A stretch of 5,300 bases of DNA, taken from the NCBI GenBank assembly GCA_004356385.1, contig SMXL01000050.1, forward strand, positions 1 to 5,300. The letters are read 5' to 3'. Every line of letters begins with the position of its first letter. Position 1 is the first letter of the stretch. Shown piece after piece: positions 1 to 5,153 of the stretch. The notes beneath the pieces were generated by a model. It was given only the letters and a program-made list of their open reading frames with translations, was not told the DNA's origin and made no database searches. Source of the stretch: Bacteroidota bacterium. GTDB lineage: Bacteria > Bacteroidota > Rhodothermia > Rhodothermales > UBA10348. The position numbers were made by a program, and so were the translations under genes.

Positions 1-149
1 CGTTTTAGAGGTGCGTATACCCCTGCAATTGACCAATCGTGATCAGTTGTATCCGAGAGATAGTTTCGAATCGTTGCGCCATGTGCGTCATCTTTCAAAT
101 GCCAGGTGGCGAGTAGGATGAGATCTTCACGCTTGGTTAGAAATGGCAT
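1..149 (-). CDS. PadR-family transcriptional regulator, N-terminal part (cut by window edge)
   Basis: The minus-strand frame opens at an ATG (147-149) and stays open for 49 codons to the left edge. It begins MPFLTKREDLILLATWHL, continues with DDAHGATIRNYLSD, and ends in DWSIAGVYAPLK. This is the PadR winged-helix pattern: a helix with LILLA, then D.A+G..IR..L as helix 2, then WS.G.VY..L+R as the recognition helix. PadR proteins are small dimeric DNA-binding repressors, often next to ABC-type permease genes in this kind of genome, but that neighbour would lie outside the window. No clear Shine-Dalgarno precedes the ATG (the bases before it read ccggtaat). The gene starts 37 nt after the stop of the kinase-like ORF at 187-351 on the same strand, so the two could share a transcript. 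The family call is strong; the DNA target and function are unknown. Confidence 0.85.
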   Translation of the reverse strand, partial: MPFLTKREDLILLATWHLKDDAHGATIRNYLSDTTDHDWSIAGVYAPLK

Positions 150-185
150 ATTACCGGAATTGAGTTACGGCCGGTATATGAAAAG

Positions 186-210
186 CTTATTTCTTTGTTG
201 CAGAAATAAG
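186..210. other. AT-rich perfect hairpin at the end of the kinase-like ORF
   Basis: CTTATTTCT (186-194) and AGAAATAAG (202-210) form a perfect 9-bp inverted repeat around a 7-nt loop. On the plus strand a run of six T follows after a few bases (217-222). On the minus strand the stem is followed by CTTTTC. Only two of the nine pairs are G-C, so it would be a weak intrinsic terminator at best. It overlaps the last codons and stop of the 187-351 ORF and lies just before PadR, so it could also tune read-through into PadR. Confidence 0.25.
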
Positions 211-351
211 AATAAGTTTTTTATCCTTTAAATAATATTCTCTTAATTCGTCGCTACCGAGTTTCGTGTCCTCGGCCCTGTAGACAATCCCCATGCCGCC
301 ACGGCCCAGTTCTTCGAGGATCTTGTAGTGGGATAAGTTCTTGACGACCAT
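187..351 (-). pseudogene. Truncated Ser/Thr kinase N-terminus with an unrelated tail (copy A)
   Basis: This 54-residue ORF begins MVVKNLSHYKILEELGRGG and continues through MGIVYRAEDTKL, almost identical to residues 1-31 of the full kinase at 2407-5097. At DNA level 81 of 93 bases match (259-351 against 5005-5097), and most differences are silent third positions. The glycine-rich loop is intact, but the ORF then switches to GSDELREYYLKDKKLILI and stops. There is no VAIK lysine, HRD or DFG, so it cannot be an active kinase. The ATG at 349-351 is chosen because homology starts there; the frame is open upstream to a TTG at 399. The tail is Lys-rich, unrecognised and AT-rich. The likeliest reading is the remnant of a paralogous kinase gene joined to foreign sequence. 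A translated small protein or leader for PadR is possible. The predominance of silent changes suggests the segment was under coding constraint for part of its history. Confidence 0.72.
259..351 (-). repeat. Kinase 5'-end repeat, copy A
   Basis: This 93-bp direct repeat of 5005-5097 matches at 81 of 93 positions without gaps. It starts at the ATG and stops matching at or just after codon 31-32 (KL/KLG). Unlike copies B and C, it is not preceded by the 55-bp shared leader. A short stretch about 11-24 bases upstream (CTTTCCCGCC on the minus strand) weakly recalls the distal end of that leader, which would fit an internal deletion of it. Confidence 0.8.
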
Positions 352-487
352 TACGGTTATCGGCGGGAAAGTAATGTGCTTTTTTCTTGTAACACCCAAG
401 CCACTCTCTTAAACATACGATGTGAGCGGATTGCCGCATCCATCTCTCGAAGTTCATCGATCGTGATTGTCTCTTTACAATCCTCGA

Positions 488-982
488 ATGAATTCGCTTT
501 GTCTCCATGAGAACGAATCCGTGAAATTAAATGACTTTAATTACGCCGTAATCGTGCCTGAGATATACAAAAACATTGAAAAGCTGTACTTCATCTGGAA
601 TTCGGACTGGAGCATTAACGGATTTTTTCGAGGCGCCAAAGAATACATTTTGAATACACATTCATGCTCACTTTGTGAAATGGCATATTCAGGGATAAAA
701 AAGAACCCGGAATGGAAAAAATGTACATCTTCCGTTCCAGTGCCAATCGACACCCTTTACAAAAACCAAATACCTGAGTATTTAGAGTCAATTGTTGGCA
801 CTGAATTTCCTGTTGTAGTAGCAAAGACCAAGCGAGGATTCGTCAAGCTATTGGGTAAGGCAGAGATAGACAGTTGTTCAGGTAGCCTGACAGAGTTTAA
901 TAAGCTCCTAGATCAAAAGGCTACATTGGTTGTGGAAGACAGATCGCTTCGGGACGGACGAGAAACTGAACCCACTGGTTAG
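488..982 (+). CDS. Uncharacterised CxxC protein (CSLC motif)
   Basis: This is a protein of about 164 residues of unknown function. A CSLC pair lies about 60 residues in, followed by an aromatic/Gly segment, KKNPEWKKC, a PVPIDTLYKNQIPEYL segment, FPVVVAK and a C-terminal LTEFNKLL helix. The order Cys-pair, K.W+, short strand with IP, L(Y/H)K, FP.V resembles small uncharacterised proteins seen mostly in Bacteroidota, some with a thioredoxin-like look; this is from memory and unverified. There is no signal peptide or membrane segment, so it is probably cytoplasmic. Cysteines also occur at KKC and DSC. The start is uncertain: ATG 488 is preferred, but the frame opens at TTG 467 and a GTG at 521 is possible. 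None has a clear ribosome binding site. Codons are AT-rich compared with the kinase. It is the only likely plus-strand gene here and converges with the next gene, overlapping it by 4 nt. Confidence 0.7.
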   Translation: MNSLCLHENESVKLNDFNYAVIVPEIYKNIEKLYFIWNSDWSINGFFRGAKEYILNTHSCSLCEMAYSGIKKNPEWKKCTSSVPVPIDTLYKNQIPEYLESIVGTEFPVVVAKTKRGFVKLLGKAEIDSCSGSLTEFNKLLDQKATLVVEDRSLRDGRETEPTG

Positions 983-1686
983 AACATCTTCTCTGCTTTG
1001 TGACTTACCCAACCGTCAAAGTCTATAAGTATCAGTTTCACCAGATACGTATCCTTGTCTTGAATAGGCTTTGGATTTTCGGGACCAAGCGAGAGAGATG
1101 CGCTTTTTAGATTTGAATAGGTCCAGGACGTCTCTTTCGTATAGATCGCTGCAAGTGTCTGTTCGTTTCCTTCAAGGGAAAGAAAATAGACCATGGATTT
1201 GTGTTTTTTCGCCTCCAACCAATCAAATTTCGCCTTTCCTCCTTGGCGCGAGACCTGTAGATAATTCGATATATCCACGGTCTCACCTTTTATTGTGATA
1301 CTTGGAGAGCAAATGAATCGTCCGCTCTTGTTTTCAGCGCACACTCTGTATAACTCACCAAGACGCGCACCCTTAATACTAATTTCCGGCACCAGACCTG
1401 CGGCAAAATCATTCTCTTCTTTCCATTCAAAATCATCCCAAGTACTAGATTTTTTTGAATATGTGTATTCACTCTCTCCATATTTTTGGATGTATATGAT
1501 GTGGACACTGGAGTCATATCGAATACCACATGCAAGTATTTCTTGGCTGGCATAAAATCGAGCAAAAGGACGCGCCACAAATCCGATATAGCGAGTCATC
1601 CATCTCATATTCCACATTAGAAATCGGAGAATATTTTGCTTTGTATTCCCTCCCATGACTCGAGCTTGTTCTTCAGAAGAGCTCAT
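979..1686 (-). CDS. Unrecognised 235-residue protein, translationally coupled to the ORF before it
   Basis: I do not recognise a named family. The N-terminal 40 residues are basic, Trp/Met/Phe-rich (ILRFLMWNMRWMTRYIGFVA) and may be membrane-associated, but they are not a clean signal peptide. The middle (about 50-135) is beta-rich, with SSVHIIYIQKYG, YTYSKKSSTWDDFEW, GELYRVCAENKSGRFICSPS. The last 75 residues read FDWLEAKKHKSMVYFLSLEG, then IYTKETSWTY, GPENPKPI, TYLVKLILIDFDGWVSHKA. That second half is typical of a beta-sandwich (fibronectin III-like) domain ending in a conserved-looking DGWVSH. The ATG (1684-1686) overlaps the TGA of the preceding ORF as ATGA, so translation is probably coupled; an AAAGGA lies 12 nt upstream, somewhat far. 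An in-frame ATG at 1654-1656 is an alternative. Base composition is far lower in GC than the kinase (16/60 at 1441-1500), suggesting transfer. It is credible as a real gene because of length and protein-like sequence. Confidence 0.65.
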   Translation of the reverse strand: MSSSEEQARVMGGNTKQNILRFLMWNMRWMTRYIGFVARPFARFYASQEILACGIRYDSSVHIIYIQKYGESEYTYSKKSSTWDDFEWKEENDFAAGLVPEISIKGARLGELYRVCAENKSGRFICSPSITIKGETVDISNYLQVSRQGGKAKFDWLEAKKHKSMVYFLSLEGNEQTLAAIYTKETSWTYSNLKSASLSLGPENPKPIQDKDTYLVKLILIDFDGWVSHKAEKMF

Positions 1687-1877
1687 ATGCCAGGTACGTC
1701 CTTTACTCCACTCAACTCCCCACGTGAAACAAGATCTTTTAACTTGTTTAGTGTCGTCTCTCGATGAACAACGGTTTCATCAATTGGATATGAGTTTTCG
1801 ATATTCGAGTGACACAGCGTTGCAAGGCGTTGAAATTCTTCGAACATTTTATAGTGAGATAATTTCTTGCCCACCAT
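1683..1877 (-). pseudogene. Internally deleted kinase N-lobe remnant or small leader protein (copy B)
   Basis: This 64-residue ORF starts MVGKKLSHYKMFEEF, matching the first 15 residues of the full kinase (MVGKTLSHYKILEEL). The glycine loop and VAIK lysine are absent. The next stretch, RLATLCHSNIENSYPIDE, resembles the alphaC-beta4 segment of such kinases (AAQLHHANIATVFAIEE in the neighbour), and TTLNKLKDLVSRGELS could be a worn version of the following TL...I..G.L segment. The simplest model is a kinase gene that lost about 45 codons in frame and everything after the N-lobe. The second match is weak and is an inference. The ORF ends in a TGA overlapping the ATG of the 235-residue gene (ATGA, 1683-1686), so it could still serve as a translated leader. 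The frame is open upstream to a TTG at 1931, but homology starts at 1877. Confidence 0.6.
1834..1877 (-). repeat. Kinase 5'-end repeat, copy B
   Basis: These 44 coding bases align without gaps to 5054-5097 at 35 of 44 positions, including TATAAAAT and TCGAAGAA blocks. Together with the leader at 1878-1932, this copy is homologous to the full kinase locus over about 99 bp. Confidence 0.7.
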
Positions 1878-1932
1878 CTTTATCGGAGCTGGGCGAGCCA
1901 ACAAGAAACGGGGTTGAGGGCGGAAAGGCAAT
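1878..1932 (-). repeat. Shared leader before copy B
   Basis: The 55 bases before the copy B ATG align without gaps to the 55 bases before the full kinase ATG (5098-5152) at 39 of 55 positions by hand count. The best block is AACCCCGTTTCTT on the minus strand. The last nine bases before the ATG differ most. The leader is not conserved as coding sequence: the frame open here (from TTG 1931) contains a TAA in the kinase copy. It is therefore probably a conserved 5' untranslated or promoter-proximal segment. No Shine-Dalgarno is visible in either copy. Confidence 0.6.
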
Positions 1933-2406
1933 TACGACGCCGAAGACCCTGCTCGAATGACATACTTTGCCCGACCCCAGGCCGCTGGTGATTTCAATAA
2001 AAGGGCGTCATGTCAGCGAGAAAACGCACACATTGTTGTACCTGTACTATACAACACGATGTAGTACAATGGGTTATATCATGTATTAGTGGGTGAGTGT
2101 GGTGCCTATCATCGGATTATTCTTTGGTGGGGACGAAATAAACCGTTATCACGCGACAAACACAAAAGAATCGGGTGGTTGCAGCGAGCAAACTGGTCTC
2201 GTTCAGGATTCGCGGAGTACAAGAGATCGCCACGGTAAAGGTCCCAGAGTTGGCAAATACTGGAACAACTGCGACGGCGAAATCTGGCGCGCGCTACACC
2301 GTGAGTTCGAAGACATCGTCAGAATGGGACAATAACACACTCGCAAGAGGTCTACCGGGGGAATGGCTCGCTTCGGTATAATCTATCAAGGACCAAATTT
2401 GATGCT
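1933..2406. other. Intergenic stretch without a convincing gene
   Basis: About 470 bases lie between the copy B leader and the kinase stop. The plus strand has two overlapping ORFs, 2093-2335 (GTG start, 80 codons) and 2175-2381 (GTG start, 68 codons). Neither has a ribosome binding site or a family I recognise, and all other frames are interrupted. The second contains GARYTVSSKTSSEWDN, which vaguely recalls a stretch of the 235-residue protein. The dyads at 2034-2068 are the only clear structure. No strong intrinsic terminator follows the kinase stop at 2407-2409. Confidence 0.5.
2034..2068. promoter_or_regulatory. Two interlocked dyads, probable operator
   Basis: Dyad 1 has perfect 7-bp arms TGTTGTA (2034-2040) and TACAACA (2050-2056). 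Dyad 2 has perfect 7-bp arms TGTACTA (2043-2049) and TAGTACA (2062-2068). Their centres (2045 and 2055.5) are 10.5 bp apart, one helical turn. All half-sites fit TGTnnTA. A plus-strand TACAAT (2065-2070) could be a -10 box, but its -35 is poor. TGTA/TACA half-sites are common for small winged-helix repressors (BlaI/MecI, PadR). Which regulator binds, and which direction is controlled, cannot be told; the copy B leader lies about 100 bp away on the minus strand. Confidence 0.45.
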
Positions 2407-5097
2407 CTATTTCAACTCAGCCGGAAGGTTGATGATGAAATGAAGATTGACGTTGTGCGCCATGGAATCCGCCACGATCGCGGGGGTCTCCGATGAAGCC
2501 ATCGTGGGCAGAACGAACCGTACTCCATCCGGAAAGATGTCGAACAGGTTGACTCCGGCAACTTGCCAGTTAATATCCACCCTTGGCGCACCCGAGACCG
2601 CGAATACTGGATCCGTCTGAACTGGAAGGCTGTGTACCATTCCATTGGCCGCCACCGAGTACAACCTGGACATGTCAGGAGCCCATTTCGGGATCGACAT
2701 GCCGCTCTCCCAGGCCGTAACAGGGGCGCTATTTACATCTTCAAGTGATAAAACCAGGATACGACCGCGTTCCTCGTATGCCAGATAGCGCGAATCCGGC
2801 GATATGCTCGGATGTCGGGGGTTTGACCTCTCCGACTCCATCTCGAACATTCTCCCGTCGCGGAAGAAAACTTTCATTCCGGTCTGCGTCCCTAGTTGAG
2901 CTTCGGCGCCGGCCCCAATGGTAATGTCCACCGAACCGTCCCGTGAGACGACAATTTCAGCCAGTGTGGGGGTTATTTCTCTTGAGGGCAGTCGGTTTGC
3001 GCCTCCTCGCCCGTTGGCTGCGATAGACATGATTTCGTCATTTCGATCTCGTCGAACGTAGTGGATCGAATCGCCGCCGGCCGTCCACGCCGGATAGTCA
3101 TTGTTACCTCCCCTGGTCAGAAGTCGTCTCGTGTGACTTTCCATGTCGAGGATCCAGATATCGGTCAACGGTTCGCCGGCGATGGTCGTCTCCACTACAA
3201 CTGCTGCCTGCTTGCCATCAGGACTGAGCACCAGATTTCGATATCGATCTGGAGGAATATCCATCGTTACGGCATTGTTGGCCATGCCCAGCGATCGCAT
3301 AATGATCGGTACTAGAGGTTCCGAATTGATCTGCAGGCCTAAATCTGTCCCCGCATGCACCAACGTGCCATCATTAGAGATACTCATTCCTTCCGCGCGG
3401 GCGTTTTCGACAATCGACTGAATAGGCCCTGTCTGGGATAGCGTATTTAGATCGAACGGCATCGCCATGATGTTCTGATCCAGTTCGAAAATTAAAAATC
3501 CTGGCCTCAGATACTGGACTCGATATCCCGCAGTATCCAAGTATGTTAGATTTTGTCCAGATTCAATATCCCAGAATCCTATTCGCGAATCCATATTCTG
3601 AAATTCTGCGGTCGCCATGACCGTTTTCCCATCCGGAAGTACGAACGGATAATCGTGATCGTATTCACCGGCAAGCGTATCAAGCGTCGTCACACGCAAT
3701 CGTTCAGACGTTGTGAGGGATGCTCGGAAAATGGATTGCAACTCCTCATAGATCACCCAATCGTTGTTCATCCACATCGCGCGCGGGCCTCCTTCCTCTG
3801 TTTCCATAACGTGTACCACGGATCCATTATCCAGCGACAGACGCGAGATGCTTGTCGCTCCGGTAATAAGGAGGGATTCGCCGTCCGGAGAAAATTCGAT
3901 ATGCGTCGCGATACCCGGCGGCCGAAAAGTGTTTACCCGCCCTGTCCTAAGATCGATAATTTTCACTACTTCAGCAGCTACGGCAACGGCATCACCAAGG
4001 GGAGAAATATCAACGCTGACGACCGTACTTTCCAGAGGAAGAGAATAGATCATGTGTTTGGGGGAAATTTCGACTTGAGCGACCTCTCCACCCGGCCAGA
4101 TCAACCAGAAAAGCCCAACAATTACCGCGCCTGCTATCGACCAAATGACACCCGACATAATCTGCCTTCGCATCGGTGCCGCCTCCGGTGCTGATGCAGT
4201 TGACAAGGGCCCCGCCGGTACGAAATCACTCTCTGCAGAACGGGAGGCTGAGCTCATTCGGGATAGCCCGGTCGCTTTCATGTCAACGGTCCGGAGATCT
4301 ACGAGCAAGTCCGATACGTTTTGATAGCGACCTGAGGCCTTCTTCGCGAGTAGCTTTGAAACGATCCACTCGAGCCCCATTGGTACGGCCGTTCGAATTG
4401 CCGTGAGTGGCTCCGGATCTTCGTTTAGAATGGAATAAATTGCCGCCTGTTCGTATTCGCTTGCGAAAGGTAGACGGCCCGATATCATTTCATAAAGCAA
4501 CACACCAAGCGACCAGATGTCGGAACGCCTGTCGACTTCTTCTCCCCTTGCCTGCTCCGGACTCATGTAAGCGATCGTGCCCAGAGTAGCTCCGAGCTGC
4601 GTTAGCTTCGTCGATTGCGCCGTCTTCGCCAATCCAAAATCAAGCACCTTGGCAACTCCTTTTGACGTAAGCATTACATTGCCGCTCTTGACGTCGCGGT
4701 GGACGATGTCCTTTTCGTGTGCCGCTCCGAGTGCTTCGGCTACCTGAGTGCTGATCCGAACAGCCTCGTCAAGCTTAAGGGGCCCAGCAGAGATCCGCTC
4801 TGTAAGCGTATCCCCTTCGATGTACTCCATCGCTATAAACGGGCGTTCCTCACCATCCAACTCGACTTCCTCGATGGCGAAAACGGTCGCAATGTTAGCG
4901 TGGTGAAGCTGCGCTGCCGCCTGGGCCTCGCGGAAGAATCGAGCCCTATCGTCCTCATTACCCAGCGCCGCCACCGGCAACACCTTGATCGCAACCGTCC
5001 GATTGAGCTTCGTGTCCTCGGCCTTATACACAATCCCCATCCCGCCACGGCCGAGTTCTTCGAGGATTTTATAATGGGATAAGGTCTTACCGACCAT
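2407..5097 (-). CDS. Transmembrane Ser/Thr protein kinase with C-terminal TolB/WD40-like beta-propeller
   Basis: This is an 896-residue receptor-type Hanks kinase. The cytoplasmic kinase domain spans about residues 9-270: glycine loop LGRGGMGIVYKA (15-26), VAIK Lys38, alphaC Glu57, catalytic HRDVKSGN (His133-Asn140, Asp135), DFG (153-155), activation loop with several Thr, SPE (179-181), DIWSLG (from 193) and the conserved Arg257. All catalytic residues are present; Ser replaces the usual Pro in HRDxKP. A Ser/Ala-rich linker (about 275-310) precedes one membrane helix (about 316-335), with Arg309-Arg311 before it placing the kinase inside. Residues 340-896 form a propeller with repeated SPDG or similar turns (403, 625, 766), ILDMESHTRRL and a propeller-like end LHFIINLPAELK. 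It presumably senses an extracytoplasmic signal and phosphorylates cytoplasmic targets. The ATG at 5097 is set by the conserved MVGK.LSHYK start; no Shine-Dalgarno is seen. It lies 56 nt after the cytochrome-like ORF. The family call is firm; ligand and substrates are unknown. Confidence 0.95.
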   Translation of the reverse strand: MVGKTLSHYKILEELGRGGMGIVYKAEDTKLNRTVAIKVLPVAALGNEDDRARFFREAQAAAQLHHANIATVFAIEEVELDGEERPFIAMEYIEGDTLTERISAGPLKLDEAVRISTQVAEALGAAHEKDIVHRDVKSGNVMLTSKGVAKVLDFGLAKTAQSTKLTQLGATLGTIAYMSPEQARGEEVDRRSDIWSLGVLLYEMISGRLPFASEYEQAAIYSILNEDPEPLTAIRTAVPMGLEWIVSKLLAKKASGRYQNVSDLLVDLRTVDMKATGLSRMSSASRSAESDFVPAGPLSTASAPEAAPMRRQIMSGVIWSIAGAVIVGLFWLIWPGGEVAQVEISPKHMIYSLPLESTVVSVDISPLGDAVAVAAEVVKIIDLRTGRVNTFRPPGIATHIEFSPDGESLLITGATSISRLSLDNGSVVHVMETEEGGPRAMWMNNDWVIYEELQSIFRASLTTSERLRVTTLDTLAGEYDHDYPFVLPDGKTVMATAEFQNMDSRIGFWDIESGQNLTYLDTAGYRVQYLRPGFLIFELDQNIMAMPFDLNTLSQTGPIQSIVENARAEGMSISNDGTLVHAGTDLGLQINSEPLVPIIMRSLGMANNAVTMDIPPDRYRNLVLSPDGKQAAVVVETTIAGEPLTDIWILDMESHTRRLLTRGGNNDYPAWTAGGDSIHYVRRDRNDEIMSIAANGRGGANRLPSREITPTLAEIVVSRDGSVDITIGAGAEAQLGTQTGMKVFFRDGRMFEMESERSNPRHPSISPDSRYLAYEERGRILVLSLEDVNSAPVTAWESGMSIPKWAPDMSRLYSVAANGMVHSLPVQTDPVFAVSGAPRVDINWQVAGVNLFDIFPDGVRFVLPTMASSETPAIVADSMAHNVNLHFIINLPAELK
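5005..5097 (-). repeat. Kinase 5'-end repeat, copy C (in the intact gene)
   Basis: This is the first 31 codons of the intact kinase, repeated as copy A (259-351, 81/93 matches) and partly as copy B (1834-1877, 35/44 matches). All three are in the same orientation. Copy C is the only one continuing into a complete kinase. Confidence 0.8.
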
Positions 5098-5152
5098 GAG
5101 GATTTAGGCTGGGTGAGGCCATAAGAAACGGGGTTAGGGGCGGAAGTGCAAT
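5098..5152 (-). repeat. Shared leader before the intact kinase (copy C)
   Basis: This is the partner of the leader at 1878-1932 (39/55 matches, ungapped). It begins one base after the stop codon of the upstream cytochrome-like ORF, so it fills the whole gap between the two genes. I see no good -35/-10 pair here; a TAATAT overlaps the upstream stop but lacks a -35 partner. The kinase may be read from the upstream gene's transcript. Confidence 0.6.
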
Positions 5153-5153
5153 A

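Noticed and set aside
1295..1555. Plus-strand frames opposite the 235-residue gene
   Set aside because: They have no ribosome binding site and unprotein-like composition; the minus-strand reading is longer, coupled to its upstream ORF and shows regular beta-strand patterns.
2093..2335. GTG-started plus-strand ORF after the dyads, as a real gene
   Set aside because: It has no Shine-Dalgarno, no recognisable motif, and is overlapped by another equally unconvincing frame. It is kept only as a note under the intergenic entry.
2385..2405. ATCAA/TTGAT inverted repeat just after the kinase stop as a terminator
   Set aside because: The arms are only 5 bp and AT-rich with no T-run on the minus strand, which is too weak to call.
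3553..4194. Plus-strand open frame of 213 codons inside the kinase gene
   Set aside because: It is antisense to the kinase propeller and linker; the translation is rich in Arg, His, Pro and Ser with no recognisable motif, while the minus strand gives a clear family match throughout.
4699..5082. Plus-strand open frame of 127 codons opposite the kinase domain
   Set aside because: It is a shadow of the highly conserved catalytic region on the other strand, with no independent support.
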